Assembly: GCA_030524665.1 (NCBI GenBank) | Contig: JAUNGL010000019.1 | Span: 1 to 34,750 of the forward strand | Length of the DNA: 34,750 nucleotides | Reading direction: 5' to 3' | Source of the DNA: Lachnospiraceae bacterium | Lineage (GTDB): Bacteria; Bacillota; Clostridia; Lachnospirales; Lachnospiraceae | Shown: in pieces, positions 1-8,823 of the stretch | How positions within the stretch are numbered: the first letter of the stretch is position 1 | Layout of the letters: each line of letters begins with the position of its first letter | Notes under the pieces: model-generated | The model's database searches: none | Told to the model about the DNA's origin: nothing | Seen by the model: the letters and a program-made list of their open reading frames with translations, nothing else | Translations under genes and position numbers: made by a program

Positions 1-220
1 TTAGGTTAGACCCCCAACACGGAGTTTAACCTTGGAGCTTAACTAACTGACATTGGCCTGTGAACAGTAACCAGTACGTACCTTGCGTTTCAGGATACTG
101 CATGGTAAAATGATAAATGTTACAGGTTGGAAGTGTGCCTTTGTCAGGGGATTCTCTGATATTGACGGTGTATTCGGTCTGTATAATGAAATTTGCTTCG
201 TGAAGGGAGCGTGATGAAAG
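1..220. other. Upstream region without a recognised gene
   Basis: No coding region is supported here. A TTGACG (162-167) and a TATAAT (182-187) lie upstream of the first gene, but the spacer is only 14 bases, so I do not call a promoter. The reading frame on the opposite strand that runs from here into the first gene has no recognisable protein features. Confidence 0.4.
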
Positions 221-1468
221 ATGAACAGGACTTTTAATACGGATGGCTATTGCGATCCCGAACTGAACTATATGGTCGATTTGTCCAGCAGGCTGAAGGA
301 AATTAAAGCGATGGTAGATGCGGAAAAGTATTTTACTATTAACAGGGCAAGGCAGTATGGAAAGACTACTATCCTGACGGCGCTTGCGGATTATTTGAAA
401 AAAGATTATGATGTGATCAGTCTGGATTCTCAAATGATGAGCGCATTATCCTTTGAAAGTGAACAGACATTTGTGGCGGCCTTCTCGGAGGAATTATTGG
501 ATGCGGTGGATGAATTCCCCGAAGGAATTAAGGAAAGACTTGAATCGTTTGTGAATGGGACTGCGAGGATCAATTCGTTGCAGGCACTTTTTAAGGGATT
601 GCAAATGTGGTGCAGTAAAGCCGACAGGAAAATAGTGATGATTATTGATGAGGTGGATACGGCATCTAATAACCAGGTGTTTCTGGACTTTCTCGCACAG
701 CTTCGGGCGTATTATCTGAAAAGGAGAAGAACGCATACGTTTCAGTCTGTGATTCTTGCCGGTGTTTATGATGTGCGGAATATGATAAGAAAAATCCGCC
801 CGGATGAAGTACACAAAACAAACAGTCCGTGGAACATTTCTGCTAAGTTTCGTATTGATATGAGTTTTGATGCCGAAGAAATCGCAGGAATGCTGGAGAA
901 ATATGAAGCGGATTATCAGGTGGGAATGAATGTAAAAGAAATCTCAGAATTGATTTATGATTATTCCTCTGGATATCCTTACCTTGCTTCTGCATTGTGC
1001 AAATACGTTGACGAGGAAATTGCTGGTACATCATTGTTCCCGGATAAAAAGACAGCGTGGACAAAAGCAGGGGTATTGGAAGCTGTAAAGAGGCTGCTAT
1101 CAGAAAAAAATTCACTGTTTGACTCCTTAATTGGACGATTGAAAGAATATCCGGAATTAAAGGACATGATCTGTCTGCTTTTGTTCCAGGGACAGGTAAT
1201 TGCATATAATGCCGACGATCAGGCAACAGATATGCTGCTTATGTTTGGATTTGTAAGAGTGGAGCATGAAACCATACAGATTGCCAATCGAATTTTTGAA
1301 ACAAGGTTGTATAATTATTTTCTTACATTGCCGGAGATTCAAAGTGGAGATATGTACAGGCTGGCTCTGCGTAATAAAAATCAATTTATTCAAAATGGGC
1401 GGTTGTATAAAACAATGCCAGAATTTATAAATCATACAGAATGCGGAGGTAAGAAATGGGACATTTGA
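221..1468 (+). CDS. AAA-like ATPase domain protein, C-terminally truncated
   Basis: 415-residue P-loop protein of the AAA-like families that are abundant in Lachnospiraceae. The Walker A region is the NRARQYGKTT segment (about residues 41-50), where the usual first glycine is replaced but GKT is kept. Walker B is KIVMIIDEVD (about residues 137-146). Family members usually run to about 520 residues and end in a PD-(D/E)XK nuclease-like domain. Here the family-like sequence stops near KNQFIQNGRLYK and the last ~20 residues read into the leader of the next gene, so the nuclease-like part is missing. It overlaps the next gene by 13 bases. The ATG at 221 follows an AAGGGAG at a rather long spacing. 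Cellular role is unknown for the family; this copy may be decaying. Confidence 0.7.
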   Translation: MNRTFNTDGYCDPELNYMVDLSSRLKEIKAMVDAEKYFTINRARQYGKTTILTALADYLKKDYDVISLDSQMMSALSFESEQTFVAAFSEELLDAVDEFPEGIKERLESFVNGTARINSLQALFKGLQMWCSKADRKIVMIIDEVDTASNNQVFLDFLAQLRAYYLKRRRTHTFQSVILAGVYDVRNMIRKIRPDEVHKTNSPWNISAKFRIDMSFDAEEIAGMLEKYEADYQVGMNVKEISELIYDYSSGYPYLASALCKYVDEEIAGTSLFPDKKTAWTKAGVLEAVKRLLSEKNSLFDSLIGRLKEYPELKDMICLLLFQGQVIAYNADDQATDMLLMFGFVRVEHETIQIANRIFETRLYNYFLTLPEIQSGDMYRLALRNKNQFIQNGRLYKTMPEFINHTECGGKKWDI

Positions 1469-2727
1469 CGACAAAGGACGCGTACAAAAGTCTGGAGGAG
1501 CGGATCAACTGGTTTACACAGGGGGCGCCGCCTTCCGAGACTCTATACAAGATACTTCAGGTATTGTATACAGAAAAAGAGGCGAAGTGGGTCGCATTGC
1601 TTCCGGTTCGCCCGTTTACGCTGAAGAAGGCGGCGAAAATCTGGGGAACCACAGAAGCAAAGGCGGAAAAGTTCCTGGATCATCTCTGTGAAAAGGCGCT
1701 TCTGGTAGATTCGGATTACCACGGGGAGCGTCAGTTTGTGATGCCGCCTCCTATGGCCGGATTTATTGAATTTGCCCTGATGCGTACCAGAGGGGATATT
1801 GATCAGAAATATCTGAGTGAACTGTATTATCAGTATATGAATGTGGAGGAAGACTTTGTAAAGGATTTGTTCTTTGCGACAGAGACACGGCTTGGGCGCG
1901 TGTATGTGCAGGAGCCGGTGCTGGTCAATGACAAGACGAATCACATTCTGGATTATGAACGGGCAACGCACATTGTGGAGGAGGCCAAATACATCGGGCT
2001 TGGGACGTGTTATTGCAGGCACAAGATGTATCATGCGGGCCATCCGTGCGAGATCAATGCTCCGTGGGAGGTGTGCCTGACCTTCGATAATGTGGCGCGT
2101 TCCCTTGCAGAGCATGGCGGCTATGCCAGACTGATTTCCAGAGAAGAGGCCAAAGAGGTGCTGGAACTGTCTTATGAGAGCAATCTGGTCCAGATCGGTG
2201 AGAATGTCCGGGAACATCCGGCTTTCATCTGCAACTGCTGCGGATGCTGCTGTGAGGCATTGCAGGCCGCACGCCGGTTCAGCCCGATGCAGCCGGTGGC
2301 AACGACCAATTATATTCCTAAGGTATCTCTGGAGACATGTATCGGATGCGGAAAATGTGCGAAGGTTTGTCCGATTCTCGCGATTTCGATCAAAGAGAAA
2401 AAGCCTGTGATTGATGAAGAAATCTGCCTTGGATGCGGTGTGTGTGCAAGAAACTGCCCGACGAAGGCCATTAAGCTGGAGCGCCGGCCGATTCAGGTCA
2501 TTACGCCGGTGAACAGCACGCATCGCTTTGTACTGCAGGCGATTGAGAAGGGAACCCTGCAGAATCTGATCTTTGACAATCAGGCATTTGCAAATCACAG
2601 GGCAATGGCAGCCGTATTCGGGACCATATTGAAGCTGCCGCCGCTGAAGCAGGCGCTGGCGAGCAAACAGTTTAAGTCCATTTATCTGGATCGCCTGTTG
2701 TCTATGTATCAGAAGGAAGTGAAATGA
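1456..2727 (+). CDS. Cys-rich protein with two [4Fe-4S] ferredoxin motifs
   Basis: 423 residues, probably cytosolic, probably an electron carrier or redox adaptor. Near residues 295-345 are two classical cluster motifs, CIGCGKCAKVCP and CLGCGVCARNCP, enough for two [4Fe-4S] clusters. Upstream are further cysteine groups, GTCYCRHK near residue 180 and CNCCGCCC near residue 258, that could hold another metal centre. The N-terminal ~100 residues (KKAAKIWGTTEAKAEKFLDHLCEKALL) look like a winged-helix fold, as in other ferredoxin-domain proteins of anaerobes. The start at 1456 has a GGAGG seven bases upstream. It overlaps the truncated ATPase gene and is followed, after about 240 bases, by a strong terminator. 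The redox partner cannot be named from this context. Confidence 0.8.
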   Translation: MGHLTTKDAYKSLEERINWFTQGAPPSETLYKILQVLYTEKEAKWVALLPVRPFTLKKAAKIWGTTEAKAEKFLDHLCEKALLVDSDYHGERQFVMPPPMAGFIEFALMRTRGDIDQKYLSELYYQYMNVEEDFVKDLFFATETRLGRVYVQEPVLVNDKTNHILDYERATHIVEEAKYIGLGTCYCRHKMYHAGHPCEINAPWEVCLTFDNVARSLAEHGGYARLISREEAKEVLELSYESNLVQIGENVREHPAFICNCCGCCCEALQAARRFSPMQPVATTNYIPKVSLETCIGCGKCAKVCPILAISIKEKKPVIDEEICLGCGVCARNCPTKAIKLERRPIQVITPVNSTHRFVLQAIEKGTLQNLIFDNQAFANHRAMAAVFGTILKLPPLKQALASKQFKSIYLDRLLSMYQKEVK

Positions 2728-2832
2728 TACGGACAGGCATTTCAGAATTCTATAGGATGGTTCGAACGAGATGAAACACCAGATGAAATAGGATAAGATC
2801 AGCTATCTGCCGCAGGATGTTCCTGGGGTTGA

Positions 2833-2943
2833 CGGGACAGTAATAGCGGTTTCTTTACACCGATTCGTTCGAAGGACGGTGCAGACACCAGAGAAGACAT
2901 GCTGTCTGCACTGGCTAAGCATTTTCGGTTGGACAGAGAATAA
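2833..2943 (+). pseudogene. Possible short gene remnant
   Basis: An open stretch of 36 codons without a start ends in TAA and reads smoothly in its last part (TPIRSKDGADTREDMLSALA and onward). No start codon or ribosome site fits, and stops lie directly upstream. It could be the 3' end of a lost gene. I do not recognise the protein and chance is possible. Confidence 0.25.
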
Positions 2944-2967
2944 TAATTGAATAGTTCTTATTTATAA

Positions 2968-2994
2968 AAAAGCCTGCCGCAATAGCAGGCTTTT
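2968..2994 (+). terminator. Rho-independent terminator
   Basis: AAAAGCCTGC and GCAGGCTTTT form a perfect 10-bp stem around a 7-base loop, with a T-run on the plus strand and an A-run upstream. It closes the transcript of the Fe-S protein gene and could work in both directions. The rest of the 2728-3231 gap shows no gene beyond the possible remnant just upstream. Confidence 0.85.
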
Positions 2995-3125
2995 AAATTT
3001 CCATAATATCGTGAAAAATCTTATATGCGAAAGTGTGTTTTTTATCAAGAGGTATGTGTCAAAAAAATTTGAGTACAGGAAAGTGGACCAGCTTGTGATG
3101 AATCGTAATAAATAACAAAATATTG

Positions 3126-3154
3126 TTGTAAACAGACGTTTTTTTGGCTAAAAT
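3126..3154 (+). promoter_or_regulatory. Candidate promoter for the GH3-like/arginase-like/GH3 operon
   Basis: TTGTAA (3126-3131) and TAAAAT (3149-3154) are separated by 17 bases and lie about 75 bases before the first start codon of the group. This is a match to the housekeeping sigma factor pattern by eye only. Confidence 0.5.
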
Positions 3155-3231
3155 ACAAATAATCTTTTAAATAAATGAATACGAACGGATCATAATGGAA
3201 CATCAGAGCTTGATAAACAGGAGGAAAAGAG

Positions 3232-3681
3232 ATGAAGACAGAATTTCCGATTGCCCCTGCCGGGCACACATATGAGGGTATGCCGCTGTTTGATGGAAAG
3301 CCGGAGCATTTTGATGAGTATCTGGAAGCGCTTCTTGCCTATGTAGGGCTGGAGGGCGCGGTACTTTGGGCGAATGAGTACCGTAATGATTACGTGCTGC
3401 AGACAGGGCCGCATGCCGGAGCGAAGATCCTGGGAACACTGCTGTGGGGGGAAAAGACAGACAGTGTGCAGGGATACCGTACGGACTTTCCGTGCATGAT
3501 GGGGCTTGGGCAGTCCTGGAACCGTCGGCTGATTCATCAGGTAGGAGAAGTTATCGGAAGGGAGTATATCAATCAGACCGATATTACCTGTCAGGATTCT
3601 TCCAGATTCTCTGCCATGATTAATACTTCCGGGAAACAGTATTTCCACGGCTATACTGGAGTAAAAGGAGGGACGCTGTAA
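3232..3681 (+). CDS. Short protein resembling a truncated GH3 glycosidase N-terminal segment
   Basis: 149 residues with a good AGGAGG eight bases before the ATG. The segment DFPCMMGLGQSWNRRLIHQV (about residues 103-122) resembles the start of a GH3 catalytic barrel; in the GH3 gene just downstream the equivalent stretch is AIPIATLLAQTWDEKAIEDA. After DSSRFSAMI the similarity ends and the protein stops within ~20 residues, far short of the >350 residues of a GH3 barrel, so no nucleophile region is present. Its stop codon overlaps the next start (TAATG), which implies translational coupling to the arginase-like protein. It may be a remnant of a full-length GH3 gene or a small protein with a new role. 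The GH3 link is inferred from pattern only. Confidence 0.5.
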   Translation: MKTEFPIAPAGHTYEGMPLFDGKPEHFDEYLEALLAYVGLEGAVLWANEYRNDYVLQTGPHAGAKILGTLLWGEKTDSVQGYRTDFPCMMGLGQSWNRRLIHQVGEVIGREYINQTDITCQDSSRFSAMINTSGKQYFHGYTGVKGGTL

Positions 3682-4613
3682 TGCAGAAAAACTTGACGTC
3701 AAATACATTAGTAGTGTTAGAATATCCGTATCAGTATGCGGCATGGTGTATTGATCCGGATCATCATGAAACAGTAATTTCTGAGCGGAAACCGTTTGTT
3801 TCAGGGCGGCGGGCGACGGAGGATTACCGCCTGTGCGGTGTTTATGGAAAGGCGGGAGTTCCTTACGAGATTATTCAAATAGACGGAAGCCCATATCCGG
3901 ATCTGGAGCCGTATCAGGCAATCCCGCTGCATTTTTCAAAGGTCTGTGAGGAGGCTGCAAGAGAGGGAAAGAAGATTTTAATCTCTTCCGGATATTGTGC
4001 ATTTGCTCCGGCTGTTCTGGGAGGACTTCAGCAGGGGCTGGGTACCGATAAGAAGATTGGTGTTGTCTGGATGGATGCTCACTGTGACAATGTCATCGCG
4101 GAATCGAGTGAGAGGGATCTCCGGTTCGTGGGAGTTCCGCTGTCAACGATTGCCGGACAGACGATGGAAGCGTGGGGAAGAGAATACTGCCGGATGGATC
4201 ATCCCTGTGCAGGGGAACATATTCTTGTCGGTGACGGACGTCTGACGGACGAAGAAGGTCTGCGTACTCTGGCAGCGGCTGGTATCCGGAGAGTACCGGA
4301 AGAACGGTTTGAGGATTCAGAATACTGGAAACAGCAGATTGATGCGCTGGCAGACCGGGTGGATTATCTTTTTCTGATGGTGGATGCAGATATCATGAAT
4401 GGTAAGTGCATTCCGGCGTATTTCTGTCCTGAGCCGGGCGGTCATGATGTTGCCAAAGTTATGGAAAATATCCGCATTGTCATGAATACCGGCAAGGTAG
4501 CGGCTTTTTCGTGCTTCTGTATTGATTTTGACAAATATGAAATGGGCGGAGATATCACATATCTGAATGGAATGCGGCTGATCGGTGCAGGGCTGGAATC
4601 ATGGAAAGACTGA
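3681..4613 (+). CDS. Arginase/agmatinase-fold protein with an altered metal site
   Basis: 310 residues. The ureohydrolase fold is suggested by WMDAHCDN near residue 132 (family DAHxD motif) and LMVDADIMN near residue 235 (family DxD motif); these give five of the six usual manganese ligands. The first family motif, GGDHS, reads SSGYCAF near residue 109, so the usual ligand histidine appears to be cysteine. Enzymes of this family hydrolyse guanidino compounds such as arginine, agmatine or formiminoglutamate. With this change the substrate, metal or activity may differ, and I do not assign one. The start codon overlaps the stop of the preceding gene, and the GH3 gene follows 85 bases later, so the three probably share a transcript. 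No signal peptide is seen; cytosolic. Confidence 0.7.
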   Translation: MQKNLTSNTLVVLEYPYQYAAWCIDPDHHETVISERKPFVSGRRATEDYRLCGVYGKAGVPYEIIQIDGSPYPDLEPYQAIPLHFSKVCEEAAREGKKILISSGYCAFAPAVLGGLQQGLGTDKKIGVVWMDAHCDNVIAESSERDLRFVGVPLSTIAGQTMEAWGREYCRMDHPCAGEHILVGDGRLTDEEGLRTLAAAGIRRVPEERFEDSEYWKQQIDALADRVDYLFLMVDADIMNGKCIPAYFCPEPGGHDVAKVMENIRIVMNTGKVAAFSCFCIDFDKYEMGGDITYLNGMRLIGAGLESWKD

Positions 4614-4698
4614 TGCGGAAGGCGCCTGGTGAACAGGTAAACTGGTGACTGTAATACGGGGCGGATTTTGGATAAGATAGATTGGAGGGATTTTAAAA

Positions 4699-7307
4699 AT
4701 GTCGAGAATATATGCAGGAACAAATCCGGAAATCAGTGAGCGCGAACAGCGCAATATGCTGCGTTCCCGCACAATTGCGGCGCAGGGAATGGTTCTGTTG
4801 GAGAACCGGGGTATACTGCCGCTGGCAGCGGAAGGACAGAAAATTGCGCTCTACGGAAACGGTGCGCGGAATACGGTCAAGGGAGGAACCGGTTCGGTGA
4901 TGTTAACAGCCGGTTCGTTGTGAATGTGGAGCAGGGGTTGGAGGATGCCGGATACCAGATTACTACGAAGGGCTGGCTGGCGGCTTATGCGCAGCGTGTG
5001 GATGCGGCAAGAGAACGGTACGATCAGGCCGTACAGGAGCTTTCGAAGACAGATCCGATGGCCGGTTTTATGATGGAGTTTACGAATCCGTTTAAGGAGC
5101 CTGCAATTCAGGAGGTGACAGATGAGGATATCCGGACTTCCGACACGGATACGGCGGTCTATGTTCTGGCACGCAATTCCGGAGAAGGAAAGGACCGTAC
5201 TCCGGCAGAGGGAGATTATGAACTGTTTGAAAGTGAGAAGGCAGCGATACGCACGATCTGCAGCAACTATCAAAAGGTAGTTGTAGTGTTGAATGTGGGC
5301 GGCGTGATTGACACCAGATTCCTGCGTGAGACGGAAGGAATCGGAGCCCTGCTTCTGATGAGCCAGGCGGGAAACATCGGAGGATATGCGCTTGCGGATG
5401 TCCTGACCGGAAAAGTGACGCCGAGCGGGCATCTGGCAACGACCTGGGCGGAGAAATATTCAGACTATCCAGGCGCAGAAAGCTATGGCGCTCAAAATGG
5501 AAATGTGGATGATGAATATTATTCAGAAGGAATTTATGTAGGATACCGCTACTTTGATACCTTCGGGGTTGCGCCTGCCTATCCGTTCGGCTACGGATTG
5601 TCCTATACGACATTTTCGGTAGAAACCGAACGTGTATCAGTCAACGGCAATCTGGCAGAGGTACTGGTGAAGGTCCGGAATACAGGGGATGTGTATGCCG
5701 GAAGGGAGGTCGTCCAGGTATACTATTCCGCACCGGAAGGACGTCTGGAGAAGCCGTATCAGGAGCTGGCTGCTTATGGAAAATCCAGGCTTCTGCAGCC
5801 GGGAGAGGCTGAAGAACTGTCTCTGTCGTTCCGCGTGGAATCCATGGCTTCTTACGATGAAGCATCTTCCAGCTATATTCTGGAGCCGGGCACTTACTAC
5901 GTGAGAGTCGGAACACATTCCAGAGATACAAAGATTGCGGCAGGGCTCACACTCGCAGACGAGGTCGTGACAGAGAAGCTGGCAGAAATGCTGAAGCCGG
6001 ATGAAGAATTCCGTCAGCTCTCGTCCAGGGATGCGGTTCCGTATACTTATGCGGGAGAAGCAGAGGAGATGGAGCACTGTGAAAAGCAGGCAATCAGCAG
6101 TACTGCAATTGAAACGTATGAGGCTGTATACCGCACGGAAAATCCGGAGCTTCTAAAGACAGAGAAAGAACATAAGATTACAGCCGCTGAGGTTCTGAGC
6201 GGAAGCGCTTCGCTGGATGAGCTTGTGAGCCAGCTTACGGTACCCGAGATGGCGGAGCTGTGTGTCGGGACGGCAAGAAACGGTCTCGGCTCCAGCTCAG
6301 TTGTCGGCGCGGCTTCTACCTTCTGTCCGGGAGCAGCAGGGGATACGTCATGTATCATGATTGAAGACAGGGATATCCGGAATCTGGTTCTGGCAGACGG
6401 GCCTGCGGGACTTCGTCTGGAAAAATCCTTCACGGAAGCAGACATTCAGAAGCTTACCGCGCAGAATGCTCCGGGAGAGGATGCGGCTGGTGTACCGGAT
6501 ACGAATTCTTCCGGTCAGACCTATTACCAGTACTGCACGGCAATTCCGATTGCGACTCTTCTGGCGCAGACCTGGGATGAGAAAGCAATTGAGGATGCCG
6601 GGGATATTGTCGGTGAGGAAATGAATGAGCTGGGAGTGAATGTGTGGCTGGCACCTGGAATGAACATTCACCGGAATCCGCTCTGCGGGCGTAATTTTGA
6701 GTATTATTCGGAAGATCCGCTGGTTTCCGGAAAGTGTGCGGCTGCAGATACCAGAGGTGTGCAGAAGCATCCGGGTATCGGAACGACAATCAAGCATTTC
6801 GCTTTTAATAATCAGGAAGACAACCGGATGCATACGAATGCGCATGTCAGTGTACGTGCAGCGCGTGAAATTTATCTGAAAGGATTTGAGATTGCAGTCC
6901 GTGAGTCCCAGCCGATGTCGATCATGACTTCCTACAATCTGGTCAATGGAATTCATACGGCGAACAGCCGGGATCTGCTGACTTCTATTGCCCGTGATGA
7001 ATGGAAGTTTGCCGGAATTATCATGACAGACTGGGGAACGACAGGCGGCATTGAAATGGAACCGGGAAAAACCTTCAAATACGGTACCTCCAATGCAGCA
7101 GGCTGTATCAGGGCAGGAAATGACCTGACCATGCCGGGCAAGCAGGAGGATGTGGATGAAATCATCCGTTCCACAGGAGCAAAGGAAGGGGAAGTGATCT
7201 GCCCGATCACATTGGGAGACCTGCAGGCGTGTGCGAAGCGTATCCTGAAGATTGTACTGCAGAGCTCCGCGTATGACAATGCGTCTGTTTATGATGAGAT
7301 AAAATAG
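4699..7307 (+). pseudogene. GH3 beta-glucosidase-type enzyme of inverted domain order, broken by a one-base frameshift
   Basis: About 870 codons if the frame is repaired. The first 66 codons (4699-4896) run into a stop at 4921, and the rest is open to 7307. Around 4891-4925 the DNA spells the conserved GSGDVNSRFVVNVEQG motif if one G is restored near 4896-4897, so a single-base deletion (or sequencing error) explains the break. Domain order is reversed relative to most GH3 enzymes: the beta-sandwich domain comes first, then a fibronectin III-like domain (nt about 5630-5980), then the barrel. The likely nucleophile Asp is in IIMTDWG (codon 7029-7031). Inverted GH3 enzymes are known from Butyrivibrio and Ruminococcus. 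The ATG at 4699 has GGAGGG nine bases upstream. No signal peptide is visible, so it would act inside the cell on imported beta-glycosides. Confidence 0.8.
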
Positions 7308-7369
7308 AAATCGAAGCAAGATATGGTCCGGGAATAATCAGAAATCTTTCCAGCGAGTGCAGGACGCAG

Positions 7370-8050
7370 TTACATACCGTAAAACTCCAGAAATTCTTTC
7401 GTTTCAGCCTTTTTAGGATGCACGAGAATCTCTTCGGCGGAGCCGTATTCCATGAGGATCCCTTCCCTGAAGAATAGTACCTCGTCGGCAGTACGGAGAG
7501 CTTGCTTCAGGCTGTGGGTGATTAAGATAATGGCGGCCCCTGCGGTTTCACGGTAGGATTTGAGCAGTGCTTCTGCCTGCAGAGTGGAATGGATGTCCAT
7601 AGCCGCTGTCGGCTCATCCAGAATGAGAAGCCTGTAATCTTTCATGAGGAGTCTGGCAAGAGCCATTCGGGCAGTTTCGCCGCCGGAGAGCTGGCTGGCA
7701 TTCGCAGAGCTAAGCTGTGTCAGGTTCAATGCTTCGAGAAGATGGTTTGCCCGTGATACATCGACTGCCTTGCTGCCGGAACCATTCAGCATCAGATTCC
7801 GGTACAGTGACATACGGAACGGGAATGGTTTCTGCGGAAGGTAGCCAATGGAAATGTCCGTATTGGAGAAGGGCGAAGCCTTGGCGTCCGGAGTGAGCAC
7901 TCCGGCGGCAATCCGTGCAAAGGTTGACTTGCCGGAACCGTTGGCGCCGATGATGGCATAAATGTGTTTTTCGTGAAACGTAAATCCGGGAAACGACAGA
8001 ACGGTTTTCCGGCTGTAGGTTTTCGTAAATGAATTGACAGGTATGGTCAT
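7370..8050 (-). CDS. tupC: Tungstate ABC transporter ATP-binding protein TupC
   Basis: 226 residues, the ATPase that powers tungstate import on the inner face of the membrane. Walker A is GANGSGKST, the Q-loop is in YLPQKPFPF, the signature is LSGGE, Walker B is LLILDEPTAAMD, and the switch histidine is in ITHS. I chose the ATG at 8050 because a GGAG lies nine bases upstream of it, whereas the ATG at 8065 has no ribosome site. It is the last gene of tupABC, 65 bases after tupB, and converges with the GH3 gene; no clear terminator is visible between them. Sequence alone does not exclude molybdate, but TupA-type residues in the binding protein and the neighbouring tungsten enzyme favour tungstate. 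Confidence 0.88.
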   Translation of the reverse strand: MTIPVNSFTKTYSRKTVLSFPGFTFHEKHIYAIIGANGSGKSTFARIAAGVLTPDAKASPFSNTDISIGYLPQKPFPFRMSLYRNLMLNGSGSKAVDVSRANHLLEALNLTQLSSANASQLSGGETARMALARLLMKDYRLLILDEPTAAMDIHSTLQAEALLKSYRETAGAAIILITHSLKQALRTADEVLFFREGILMEYGSAEEILVHPKKAETKEFLEFYGM

Positions 8051-8115
8051 TGCACAGTACTCCATAAATGATTCTGCTGCTGTTTACAGGCTACAGGCCG
8101 GTAATCAGCAGCATT

Positions 8116-8814
8116 TTATTTCGTTCCATGGCTGTTCAGCTGCCTGAAAATCAAAGTGGCGAAGACATTCAGTACCAGTGAAATCATCAGCAGGATGATC
8201 CCAAGTGCCAGAGCCAGAGAAAAATTTCCCATATTTGAATAGTTCATAATGGCAGTTGTCATTACGTTGGTTTTGTAGGCGATTGCACCGCCGACCATGG
8301 AGATCGCGCCGACTTCCGCAAAGGCACGTCCAAGGCCGAACAGATAAGCGGACAGGATCTGATACTGGCTCTCGTTTATGATGAGAAGTATGATCCGCAG
8401 GGGATTCAGACCCATACCGACGGCTGTTTCACGTATGGCTGAAGCGATGGAAGAAACATAGGCTTCTATATTTCCGATGATCAAGGGCGTAATCAGGATG
8501 ACCTGTGCAATTACCATTCCCCTTACCGTATACAGAAGTCTGAGATGCCGCAGAGGGCCTACGCCTGAAAACAGCATATAGCAGATCAGGCCGCAGACGA
8601 CCGGCGGCAGACCCATCAGCGTGCGGTTCATAACAACCAGCGCAGAGCGTCCGCGGGATTCACAGCTTCCCAGTAAAATCCCGAGAGGCGTTCCGATCAG
8701 CAGTGAGATCACTGAACTGGTAAGCCCCATACGGAGAGTCACTCCTATAATGTTCTGAAGCTGTGAATTGCCGGAGAGCAGCAGATGAATCGCCTGTAAG
8801 AAAGCAGTTTTCAT
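8116..8814 (-). CDS. tupB: Tungstate ABC transporter permease TupB
   Basis: 232 residues, a membrane permease with about five to six hydrophobic segments. The cytoplasmic EAA-type loop is recognisable as GLGRAFAEVGAISMVGGA (about residues 163-180), which matches the family pattern for TupB/ModB-like permeases and contacts the ATPase. Length is normal. It starts nine bases after the tupA stop and is followed by tupC, so the three are one transcript. It would form the channel of a TupA-TupB2-TupC2 importer. Confidence 0.88.
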   Translation of the reverse strand: MKTAFLQAIHLLLSGNSQLQNIIGVTLRMGLTSSVISLLIGTPLGILLGSCESRGRSALVVMNRTLMGLPPVVCGLICYMLFSGVGPLRHLRLLYTVRGMVIAQVILITPLIIGNIEAYVSSIASAIRETAVGMGLNPLRIILLIINESQYQILSAYLFGLGRAFAEVGAISMVGGAIAYKTNVMTTAIMNYSNMGNFSLALALGIILLMISLVLNVFATLIFRQLNSHGTK

Positions 8815-8823
8815 AGATGCTTA

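Noticed and set aside
162..187. TTGACG and TATAAT as the promoter of the first gene
   Set aside because: The spacer is only 14 bases, so the match is probably fortuitous.
1543..2598. A 351-codon open frame on the minus strand opposite the Fe-S protein gene
   Set aside because: Shadow of the Cys-rich coding sequence; no ribosome site or domain.
2761..2873. TTCGAACGA and TCGTTCGAA as terminal repeats of a small mobile element
   Set aside because: The repeats are only 9 bases with a self-complementary core, no target duplication is visible, and the interior has no element-like structure.
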